Part shown: piece by piece, positions 37,377 through 48,018 of the stretch | Numbering within the stretch: the first letter of the stretch is position 1 | Layout of the letters: each line of letters starts with the position of its first letter | Notes under the pieces: model-generated | Databases searched by the model: none | The model's input: the letters and a program-made list of their open reading frames with translations, nothing else | Told to the model about the DNA's origin: nothing | Translations under genes and position numbers: made by a program | NCBI GenBank assembly: GCA_009760855.2 | Contig: WPIO01000005.1 | Location: 3,806,501 to 3,866,500, forward strand | DNA: 60,000 nt | Reading direction: 5' to 3' | DNA from: Cristatella mucedo | Lineage: Eukaryota > Bryozoa > Phylactolaemata > Cristatellidae

Positions 37377-37813
37377 TTTCTCTATATTATATAAAAATTA
37401 AAAACTAAACAGTACAATAAACTGATTAGAGGTTACCATTTGTACTCCATCTTTAGTACTAGGTGATTTAATTTTTCTTCTGCTCTTTTTCACTGCTCTA
37501 GTGACTACTTTTCCTCAACATTCCATGAGTCTATCAGTGACAGCATAGATTTCATTGAGAATATATACGTATGAACTTTCAAGATTCGAAATTAACTTAC
37601 CCATAGAATGCTTAACTACTCGGTAGTCAACTTTTTTATTTTATGAAGACAATTTCTACTGCCATTTCACTAGATTTTTTTACAACTTAAAGTTATTGGC
37701 AAATCAATTTGCATATGTTATAAATTGTAAGCCTTCATATGAGTATTTACACACGCATGAAGGATCATACTTACATTTACATTCATAAACTTTAAGTTCC
37801 CATTAGGTTCTTT

Positions 37814-38062
37814 CTAATTCGGATTCGTCTTCGGTTCGGGTTTATTTTCGGGTTTGTCTTCGCTTCCACTTTTAGATTCTCCACTTTCAATTTCGGATTC
37901 ATCGGATAAATAATCAGGATCTCTTGAATACTGATATTCTTCTTCATCTCTAGACAAAGTATCGGGTGGATCCGAGGGTAACTCTAGAATCAGATTCGTA
38001 GTTTTTTCTTGAACTGCCATTTTTCTCTTTTCCATACTAGGCAAATTTTCCTTGTAAAACAT
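37814..38062 (-). CDS. Intact acidic ORF inside the AT-rich DNA-element block
   Basis: 82 codons from ATG 38062, with a basic N-terminal third (MEKRKMAV) and a C-terminal half rich in Asp, Glu and Ser that ends in a Lys/Pro/Glu/Asn-rich tail. It lies just downstream, on the same strand, of the decayed DNA polymerase B, yet has no internal stop. It may be another gene of the same element or an acidic exon tail. The family is not recognised. Confidence 0.35.
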   Translation of the reverse strand: MFYKENLPSMEKRKMAVQEKTTNLILELPSDPPDTLSRDEEEYQYSRDPDYLSDESEIESGESKSGSEDKPENKPEPKTNPN

Positions 38063-38149
38063 TTTTTCAGGATCACCAAAATAGACAATTACTTCTAGTT
38101 TCTTTATAATAGTAATGCCTATAAGCCAAGAAAATTTTCCACAGTCAAA

Positions 38150-38935
38150 ACTTTAAACTTACTTAGAACTTTTTTATTTGCTTTGATAATTTCTTTTGCC
38201 TTTATCTTTCCACATCTCCGATCCTTCCTGATAAAAATTGAAATCAAGTGCCTTCGGAAACCATGTGAAGTTTTCATAAACATTTTCAGTTGCTACGTTC
38301 ATCACAAGCAAAACTGTATCCGTATAGGATAACTCTATTTCCGTAAAATCTTTTTCATCAATAACTTGGATAGCTCCAAAATTGCAAGCCCAGTGTAAAT
38401 TGGTTTGTTTAATGTGACTAAAATTCTAGAAGACTCAACACAAACAACGCTACTGTCAAGAATGTTCATATTTAAAAACCTAGGACTCATGCAACGTTTT
38501 TTAATACTCCATCATTTCTGAACCTTATTGAAAACCTCGATGTTCCTTATTTCTCTATCTCCATTTTCTTTCCACGGAATATATTGTTCAACAACTTCTA
38601 TAAATTCTTTTCATCAAAGTTATTATTTGATGCAATAAGGGTTTTTTGAGTCTCTAAGATTCTTAACAAATTCATCTAGATAAGAGCTTAGCGTCAGAAG
38701 TGAATCTCTGAAGCATATATTTCCAAACTGCATTGTTAAGAACTTTTCCAAATGCATAGCTATGACCTCTTTTTCTTCGTCCCAGTCCAGTGAATTAACA
38801 GCAAGATGTGAAATATAACCTCAAAAATTATTAATGTAAACTGGTAGAACAAGTCGGTCAGCATATATCCTTAGCTTCAAATTGCATTTATTGTCAGCAC
38901 TCTACCTCTATACTTACATACTTACTGATAACTAG
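38150..38935 (-). pseudogene. Family-B DNA polymerase relic, Maverick/Polinton (adintovirus-like) type
   Basis: Reading the minus strand downward from 38935, recognisable blocks in order are: a CN-L-R segment (DNKCNLKLR), LPVYINNF then a stop at 38821-38823 then GYISHL, a long stretch containing GNICFRDSL and LSSYLDEFVKNL, LNKPIYTGLAILELSKLLM (about 38356-38412), and YTDT (38325-38336). In protein-primed family-B polymerases of Mavericks/Polintons and relatives the last motif is the catalytic Y-x-D-T-D-S; here the second Asp is Val. Stops and frame breaks are frequent (about 38821, 38629, 38513, 38330). The exonuclease start and the thumb end are missing or unrecognisable. A (GT)n tract cuts the 5' side at 38968. 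This is an old, inactive copy and is described only as found. Confidence 0.8.
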
Positions 38936-38961
38936 CAATGGTCTAGTACCCTATCTTTATT

Positions 38962-39098
<137 letters not shown>

Positions 39099-39109
39099 GC
39101 GTGCCGGGG

Positions 39110-39467
39110 TCGCACGGGCTACCCGCGCCTCCCGGTTCAGGAACAGGGACCGCACGGCTTCCGAGCCAGAAATGGCGTCTGAGACACACAGACGCTGCAC
39201 TGCCGCCCGTTCCTCACGCGAAATGCAGAGGTTCACCGGGCTAGCTTCATTATCCGGTCACCAGCCACCCAGAGCACCGACCACGAAGAGCCTCACCACT
39301 ACCGACCGGTAGTCAGCGGTTAGGAAAGACCGGGCTATGGCCTCGTACTTATCAACCTTTTTCCGCGCCGCCACGACCAGGGCATCCTTGCTGCCCGCAA
39401 ACGGCACCGTTACGTCGACTCTGATCACGTCGGTGCCGTTGTCGATGACCAGGTCGGCTCTCAAGCC
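39110..39467 (-). pseudogene. C-terminal endonuclease region of an R2/NeSL-type non-LTR retrotransposon
   Basis: The minus strand encodes RADLVIDNG...IRVDVTVPF, ARKKVDKYEAIA and VVGALGGW, then a TGA (39258-39260), then in the same frame PDNEASP and RLCVSDAISGSEAV. The spaced acidic residues in DLV...VDVTV followed by a Lys-rich KYxxxA segment are the pattern of the restriction-like endonuclease (PD-D/E-x-K type) found after the reverse transcriptase in R2, R4 and NeSL elements. The rest of the element is missing. Its low-coordinate side runs into the (GT)n tract. It is GC-rich, unlike the neighbouring AT-rich block. Confidence 0.65.
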
Positions 39468-39795
39468 GGACCCCCGGCGAGCAGGAAGGCGCGACCTTCC
39501 GAGAGGCAGGAGGCCGGGCAGGCCGCAGGCTCACTTTTGGTTGTTGCATATTTGTTATACATTTCTATATATTTTGTAAAAGAGTACTAGTCTCTTCCCT
39601 CTTATGAAATATATAAATAAGAATGCCTTCTAAACATTAAACTTTAATAAAATGCAGTATTAACTAAAAAGCAAGATACATTTATTTATTACTTCAAATT
39701 TCTCATCGACTTCCATAACTTTTTTTAATCTAGAAAACTTTGTGTTGCATATATAAGTCGTAAGGGAAGGTGAGAAAAATTGGAAAAAATGCACA

Positions 39796-39818
39796 TATAT
39801 ATATATATATATATATTA
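39796..39818. repeat. (AT)n microsatellite
   Basis: Eleven AT units in an AT-rich stretch (39545-39875) that otherwise holds nothing recognisable. Confidence 0.9.
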
Positions 39819-39874
39819 GTGATTCAATGGAAGAGAAATGCATATATATCACTCATATAGAAATATATGAAGCT

Positions 39875-40037
39875 AGCTGATTTAACAGCTTCTTTTTGCA
39901 TACCGACAGAAGAGCCTCTGTGGCTATCTCCACCGCTTGCAGTGGCGATGTAGGATCGCCCGCCGCAGGATTCGAACCCACGACCTCGGGACCGAGGTCG
40001 TGAAAAGCAACCGCCTTACCTAGTGAGCCACTACGGC
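39875..40037 (-). mobile_element. SINE-2 copy, best preserved
   Basis: Minus strand: CCGTAGTGGCTCACTAGGTA (A box TGGCTCACTAG), GTGGGTTCGAATCCTGCGG (B box GGTTCGAATCC), GCCACTGCAAGCGGTGGAGA and the tail AGCTGTTAAATCAGCT. The promoter boxes match RNA polymerase III consensus closely. Confidence 0.78.
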
Positions 40038-40140
40038 AAGTATCACTAGATCATATGGAGATACGATGGAAAACATGTAAAGTGGTGAATAGATGCGGCT
40101 AAGACTGTGTACTCTGTAGTACATTTTTTGGGTATAACGC

Positions 40141-40260
40141 TGGTTTGACCCAGTCGTTAAGGTGCTCGCCCCAACCGAAGTTGTGGGCTCGAGCCCCGCG
40201 TCAAATGTGAAGCGCCTGAAGGGAGATTAAGTTCCCTTTGGGGGCTATACAAATGAATTA
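40141..40260 (+). mobile_element. SINE-1 copy with altered hairpin
   Basis: Plus strand: tRNA-like head (CAGTCGTTAAGGTGCTCGCC, GTGGGCTCGAGCCCCG), then tail GAAGCGCCTGAAGGGA and GTTCCCTTTGGGGGC. The inner stem can form as AAGGGA (40219-40224) with TCCCTT (40233-40238). It lies about 100 bp from a SINE-2 copy. Confidence 0.75.
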
Positions 40261-40499
40261 TATAGATCGGTGCAGTGACCTTCGATGCGACAAAAGGGGC
40301 GGAACTTTAGCGAGGCCACCGGCGTCGAGGAGAGGGTTCAGCCACTGATATCCCAAAAACATACACAGGTACTACAGGCTCCGGGCGTAAGCTTCGCGGT
40401 TATGCTTCGAGCACGGAGCAATCTGGCGATTCGTCGGAATCGTCACGAGAGGTCCGTTTTTACTTCTTCAATTTCCAAATCTCGCAATATCTAGTGGCT

Positions 40500-41800
40500 C
40501 TTGACACTACTCCATGCAAACGAGCGAGCGCTTAAGCGCAAGGGTTAGGCGCACGGGCTCGCGCCTAAGTAGTTAAGCGGAGCCACCTGACGGCTCGCGA
40601 GCCAGAGCCGGTCAGCTGCTCACTCCGCTCGAGACCGACGCCGTAGCAGCTCAGCGGCGATCGGATTCCGCGGCCTCGCTCAATGACTCGCAGCGGCGGC
40701 TAAAGGAGACTAAAGGGTCTCGAGCAGCGCTGCATCGAGCAACCGTCGCGCTACCGATCGCGACGATCACATCGTTGGGATGGCGGTCTAGTCGGGCGCG
40801 CACGGGCCACCGATGCTCCGGAAACGGTGAGCGGGCGGTCATTGGACGACCTGCCGAGTAACCCCATTCGTCCAGGCATTAACCGGTTTATCCGGCCCAG
40901 GTCTGCCGGTACTCGCTTGGGCAGCCTGCCGCCAGCCTCGTATTGATAGCGCCTGCAGGAGCGAGGTCCTTCCCGTCTGTCCGCTGTGCGTTGCTCGTCA
41001 TGGCGCGCTGCTTGTCCTACGCGGCTCTGGCCGTCGTCCTATTCGTGCTTCCTGACGGTAAGCGAATGGATTTCGGCAGGCTTCGCGGCATGCCTCGCGC
41101 TCCACGAATAGGCCGTCGGCGCGGCTGCGCGCCCGGCTCTCATCCGGGCCTCGTCCACTCGTACCCGCATTGGCGGAGAGCCGACCGCGACAGACTCCGG
41201 TCAATGGCTCCGCAGATGTTCGATTATGATCGCTCCGCGGCTGCCGCCCGTGGCCGCAGCCGCCGCCAGTCGTACCCGCTGCCCGTGCGTCGTCCCGGCT
41301 GCCCTCCGCCGCGTATGCGCATGGCCCGGTAGCCACTGCGAGGCCCTGTAGCTCCCGTGTAGCCCTCCTGCCCGTGCGCGTCCGCATCGGTCAAGCCATT
41401 TGTAGCCATTTCAGCGGTCCTCGGGTAGCCCGGATAGCATCTGCCTGGCGAACCCGCGCCGGTGACAACGGGACAACGACGACGGCGGCCACTCCTCTGT
41501 CCCATCGCCGTCCCGTCGACGAGACGAGCCGCCCTAGGAAAGGCAATCGCTCGAGCTGTGGCCGCTTTTGGACCGGCCGTGCTAGCCGCATTGGGTTACG
41601 CCGGGCGACGCAGTCGTCGGGGGGGAGGGTAGTGCATCGCGAGCGGCTGACTGCCAAACGGTCGGAGTACGCCGCGGCCAGGGGTCGCTATGGCTGCTAA
41701 GCCTACGACCAGCCGAACCCGCCTGCCTTTGTGTTCGCTATACCCAAACACGGCATGAAAGGCGTCAAGTTTGTTCGTGCCGAGCGGTTCAAGTGAGCAG
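40500..41800. promoter_or_regulatory. GC/CpG-rich island over the Ly6-2 start
   Basis: By eye this stretch is clearly richer in G+C and CpG than its AT-rich flanks, and it brackets the signal-peptide exon at 41000. Long open frames on both strands here are composition artefacts. A CpG-rich promoter and 5' UTR is the simplest reading. No TATA box or other element could be assigned. Confidence 0.4.
41000..41057 (+). CDS. Ly6-2 exon 1 (signal peptide)
   Basis: ATG 41000 encodes MARCLSYAALAVVLFVLPD, followed by a split Gly/Ala codon and the strong donor GACG|GTAAGC. An in-frame open stretch reaches back to 40943, but ATG 41000 gives the compact signal peptide expected for the family. Confidence 0.78.
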
Positions 41801-44800
41801 CTTGGGTCGGCGGCCGAGACGGCTTCGAAGCGGCTCGATCTAGAATATACCTCATTGGACCGGTTGGCTACCCGAGCTCGCTCAGGCGAGACACGGCCGC
41901 TGGGGGGAGGGGTTGGTACCTAAGAGCACTACCAAGTTTCGGTCTTGTCATGTAGGGAGCCGAGCTATCGACCTTCGCCGAGAGGCTCTTCGCAGGAGTC
42001 GCCGAGCCTGCCTCTAGGGAAGTGATGACGGCAGGCTCCCATCCAGCTTGCAGTCTGTGAGTGCGAAGCACACGGGTAGACTCTTCCCGGTGTGCGAGAC
42101 TGCTGACACATAGACGATAAAGCGCCCTCAGAGAGCTCAGTCTCTTTCTAGGTGCTTTACATTTGCTGATGGCACAGGCCACTTTGCTAAGTGCTGGTCC
42201 GACTGCTGAGGTTGCTGCTGCTGCTGCTGCTTTGGCTTGACAGCAGGAATCAATAAATTGATTCGCATTCGCTCCACCCACGATACCGCTGTCGTAAGAC
42301 TTTAGCAAGGGGGCCGTGCATGGGTCGGCTTGGCCGCCCTTCTGTCAGCTCAGCTGCTGACGCTCTGTTCGAGACATGAAGGCGATCCCATTCGAACGTC
42401 CGTTATCGACGATGCACTCTGCTTTCTGCTCGGCTGCTGGCTATCTCTTTAGCCCCCCCCCCCATCAGTGGTACCCGTAGTCAAACAGCTGGTTTACATT
42501 CACCCACCAGGGGCAACGGCTAACCCCCTCCCCTGCGGTAGTTCCCCCAGGAAACCTACCATTCCCACTCCGAAGGCTGTTTAGCTGCACAGCTGCAGCT
42601 TTTGAAACTAATGAGCGGCTGCTTGTGCTGACTCGATCTCTAGATCAGCATGTGTGCTGTGGCTTTTCTCCTATGAATTTGGAAAGTTTTTTTTTTGAAT
42701 GATTGTTTTTACTTGTGCCATTAAGACACGGTGAAGTATGTTTTTTAATGTGCTGAAGGTTCGCCTCTAAAAAAACGCACTTCGACGACTGTCGGGGGGG
42801 GGGGGGCACTTCTTCCGGAATGGTCTAGGTTTGATCTGTCTTGTTTTGGGCAAGCTTAAGACGTAGACCAGACCCTGGTTCGAGACTATGCAAGAAATCG
42901 ACAGTGCAGTTGGAGCAAGAAAGAAGCTTACTACCTTCCCGATGAAAAAAGAGCTTCGGCACCATTTAATACTTCTACATAATTCCTGGAAAGTGCATGC
43001 ATGGAATGCCAAAAGCATGTTGATATGCTAGTATTATAAGTTTCCACTGAAATTATGAGAGGGTAGTTTAATTTAGTACATTCATTTGGCAAAGCGACAG
43101 ATTAAAGACCTAGGAAATTATTGAAAAGAATTATTTCAGGTTATAATAATAATAAATTACTGATTCAACAGCCTCTTTTGTGTAGAGCCAGAAGATGCTT
43201 TACGGCTATCACCATTGCTCCACCGTACCACTGCATTGATTTTTCCACCGTGTCAGACAGTTTACTGTATGCTCGAAATACCATGCTTCAAACCCTTGAT
43301 GATTGCTTAGAATATGCTCAGTATGGTTGTTAAGATATTTTGTTGCAAAGGGGATGCCTAGAGCATCCAGTAAATCATACTTCCCATTGTTCAGACGGTG
43401 CTTCAAAATATTATCTTTAGCAAATGCAACTAAGTTGGATATCAGATATTGCTTCAGATACTGAAAAGTTTGGTCATTTGGCATGCCTTTGAAGCCAGTA
43501 AGCAGACAAATATAGTATCTTATGCGATTTGTTACAAGTATTGCTAAGCCATGCGAATCCGGTGTTCTGGGGACTTTTTTGGCCAGGCATGCAAACAGCG
43601 CTGACATTTGAGGTTATATCTCGATCTCCAGAGTGCATGGATTTTTTCGGGCTGAAGCTGTGTATGTCATTGCTTAGGTTCTTGTGGCTCTGTGCTCCCT
43701 TAAAGTTTGTCCAGACTGCTTAAAGTTAAGGCTGCATATACACGGTCAGTTGCTTCTGTGCTTATTCAGTCTTTGGCGCATACGTCACTAAGACTGGGGT
43801 GGTCGAAGACTTACGAAAGACTTTAAGAAGCCAGTAGCTGAGCATGGTACTACGTATTGGCCAAGACCGAGGCCACACTGAACAAGCGACTAATCATTAA
43901 TCATTGGCGCAGTCAAAGGCATGCTTTCGTTGCTTTGTAAAGCATGGTGGACTACTTAACTGGCAAAATCATCGACGCATTCTACGCGAGTCCCTGTTTT
44001 AGGGGAAACTTCGAGCATATAGAAATCGGATTTTGAGGCACGGGCAAAAAAGGTAATCGTGTAATGTTGAAATTCGCCCGGAAGGTACATCTTGGAGGGT
44101 AATTTCCTATCACCCTAACAAGATCAATTTTCCTTAGATCTCTCCTGGGGTGGAGCTAGTACAGTGCAAGAAGGAAGACCGTAGTAGGACAGAAGCGAGA
44201 ATGGCCGTGTAAACGCGAGTTTAGAATGTCCTGCAAAGAGTCTTCCTAGGGTCAACCTAAGTTATTTTAGCCTACCATCAGCCTGTCCTTGCATATTTTG
44301 CACTGTGTCATTTGTCGGGTCTTGGGGGGGGGGTTAGGGAAAGAAACACGCTCTGGCTTCGGCTTGGAAATTTAAGGAATTACACCTTACTTTCGGCGAG
44401 TTTGATATTATCAAATTATATATGACAATGGCTAAGTAACTGAATGGTCTGTGCCAGATCGGCCTAACTCGACTCCTGCCTATCGAGGTTAGGATTATAA
44501 ATCTTTTTGACGCCCAATAAGACATAGGGTTGCAAGCCAGAAAAGCAATCTGTCTTGTCTGTTATCCTAGATTGCACAGCTCCTTGGTGAGTTGCACTTG
44601 ATGCACGTTCGAAGATTACGTGCATTGATGCCAGACTCGTAGGTGGATCGTTCGTGAGCATCCGTGTGCTTGTGTGTGGGTGTGTGTGTGTGCTCGTGCC
44701 CACGTGTAAGGGTGTACCAGTGTACACATATGCACTTGTTTATGCATGTGCGAGCACGACTTACGTGTACCATGCTGATTGTGTACAGTCCATTAGCACT

Positions 44801-47800
44801 AGTATTAATGAGACCTGCTGTTTCACTAGCATATGATTAGCAGCTATTGCTCACTTCTGATTGTGCCTGACTTATTTCTGCAGCACTGGCGTTGAAGTGC
44901 TTCGTGTGTGACAGCATCGACAACACGAACTGCACCAAGACTGCTCTACTCCAACCGGCCATTTGCAAACCTGACGACGATGTATGCGTGAAGTCGTTGA
45001 CCGAAACTGGTGTCCCTGCCAAAGCCGGAGGTGGTGCCAATGCACTCGGTATGTTTTGTTGCATGTTTATTTAGTGACTTTGCTTCGTTATACTAAATTA
45101 GGATAAAACTACTTTACTGACAGAAAACTCACAGCATGAAGCTAGATTCATATACTTTGTGCTTGCCATCGGTGGTGCTGTTGCAAGACAGACTTTTAGT
45201 GATTGTTTAGATGACCTTACAGAAAATTGTCTCTGCTTGGACTTACATCGTTCTGCTGTTCCGCTAGCCAAGCTCAAATCATTTGGAGAGCTGTACCTTC
45301 ATTTCACATGCTTATAAAGCCTTGAACTTGCTACTGACTGACATCACAACCTCTTCTTCTCTGTCAACATGTAAGCAGAAGCTAAAACCGACTTGTTGAC
45401 ATGTTTCCAAACCAGCATACCTGAATGTGAAGTGCCTAGAAAGAGATTTAGTGCTCTTCGGGTGCTATACACATTTTTTATTATTATTTCTTACAGCATT
45501 TTTGCAACCTCGATGTGAATTGTCATTGATGTGCATATGGGTTCTGACATTTTGCATGTTCTCAGTAATCAGTTGACATCATTCCTTTGCAGCATTTGTA
45601 CAATATCCTGTAAGAGACGTATATTTGGGTTGCCATATCAGTGGTTTATTGCTATTATTTCCATACTAGCAGTTGGGATTCCCCTGTCATGTTTCACTTT
45701 ATGTATGTAGTAAACCACTTCCATGCAACTACTCATAGCATAAACAATATCTACGAGCATTCACACACCCTGGGTAGGCACATTTCGCTATGGTGCTGCT
45801 AGGAGTAGCTTATTAGCCCAGAAATTTACTCTTTAATAGAAAGGTAAGCTTGACGAAGCTATTGCAGGCAGTGAAAAGCGTTGGGTGTAAGTTAGCTGGC
45901 AAACGGGGGAGCCTATGCTAGCATTTTTTGAGCACTGGGTAGTGGATCCCGAGACTGGTGGATATGTGCAAAGCCCATTAGATGAAAAAATCTATATAAA
46001 ATAACTCGTTTGTGTAGGGCCCCTAAAGAACTGGATCTCTATCCAGGCGCTTCACGTATGCCATAGAACTTGAGCCCACGACCTCATCTGAAAGAAGCCC
46101 CTTGACCGTGGTTGTTATGGCAAGCACTCGAAGGCCGGCGCTTGGTCCTTTGAACTGACAAGAAAATACATTTGAGCTCTTTGGATGAGTATGGGTGTCT
46201 TGCTTTGGCTGATATAATTCTGAAGCAGATACAGCCGAAGCTCTTGGAACTTGTTCTGATCCTGAATGCGAGCCTCGTTATTACAGCAAAACTAGTTAGC
46301 TAGTTTTCGAATGCTGTCAGGCCACGTTTAGGTTTTGTGTCCCGCTAGAAAGAGGATCAAAGGAATCAGGCATACGTGATCAAATCTTGGAATTGGCAAA
46401 GGACTCGGTTAGATGGCCCATCGGTGGTCAGCTAAAGCTGGTCTCAATATTAAGGCTATGAAGTTATTCTTTCCACTGCTTTGCCTTATATTAGGCACTT
46501 CGGCATGAAGTATCTGAGCAGCTGACGGGTGGAACCTCGAGTGCAAAGGCCTTAGTTAAAGCAAAACGATTGAAGTTATCAGTATGCTAGATGCTGAGAT
46601 AGTGCAGTGAATAATGTGTGTCCCCAATTTCCAACAGTTACAACAGTATCGAAGCTGATTTGCATAAAGAGGGATCCCAGGTCTATACAAAAGTCCATAA
46701 AATGCATGTCGATGAATAGAGGGGGTAGGCTTTTATTGCTTCTACCGTGCCGTCATGCTGAAGTGGTTCCCGGGATCATCCTTCTCTTCTGTATGCTGTT
46801 GGTCTCATGGAATCATTTCCTAAGGTGCGGTGGTCAAGTCCTCCTGAAATTAGATTTTTCGCAAGTCCTATTTGATACCGTGAATGAGAATTCAGAGCGG
46901 AATTTTTAACATGGAGGTCACGACGATAACCTAAGGGGTCATTGGGTGCATGTTGCTCTGTCTGCTGTGAGCAGCTACACTTACTCTCCATCCATGAGGT
47001 CTAGCTATACCCCCACGAGTCACTGCTCCCTGCGAATTTTCACAAAAATTTAGGTAATGCAACATGCAAATAGCAATACTGAAGCCTAGACCAAAGTGAA
47101 TTGGCAGCGTGTCGCTTTTGCTGGAAAAAATATGAACCGAAGACTGGTTTTCCCAAAAAAAAATGAAAAATTCCTCAAGTAAACACCATGAAGATAGTCT
47201 GGATCAGTGATTACCATATCGATGTGCATATAAGTTAATAATAATGACTTTGCCTCTGTGTTCTCTTGACATAAACCTTTTCTAACCTTGTGCTTGCATT
47301 GCTTTACTATTAACTAATGTGTGTAGTGCCCTAAGAGAACTTAATCTCTATTCAGATGCTTTGCATATGCCATGGAGCTCGATCCCACGACCTTGGTCAT
47401 CAAATACATTCACCTTGACCTCAGTCGTCTAAGCCGATCGCCTTAACCAGTAGGCCAAGTCAGTGCAGCAATCTCACTCCTGAGAACTATGTTATGACCG
47501 CACGTGCTAAAACCTTAAGCTCGCAATACACCAATGATAACGGCGCAGCACTTGCGATGCCGCGCAAGCAGCACTAGCAACAACACCGTAGAAAAAACCA
47601 CAAACAATAACTTCTATATTACGGCTGCTATGGTAGGTGACTTCCAGCCGACTCGAAAACAGGCTTGCTAGGACTCACCGACCGACCATTACTCCAAGAG
47701 AGAGAGGCTTTGGTCAGGCAGATGCTTTATATAATAGCCAAGTCAGCCAATAATCACCGTCATACATAATAATACATCAAACTACTCGTAAGTATCGGCT

Positions 47801-47935
47801 TATTGCTGCTATTTCATAAGCTGCTCCATTCTAATTCAGCGCAAAGCTCATAGTTCATATTCGAGGTTCACCTGTCAATCTCATAGTTCATAATAATAAT
47901 AATAATAACACACTTCATAAAGTGCCCTCAGATAA

Positions 47936-48018
<83 letters not shown>

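Noticed and set aside
39875-40037. tRNA gene
   Set aside because: A and B boxes are present, but there is no paired acceptor stem and the same sequence recurs with a common non-tRNA tail; it is a SINE.
40943-41700. 129-codon frames on both strands around the Ly6-2 start
   Set aside because: CpG-island composition effect; only the short signal-peptide exon fits a gene model.
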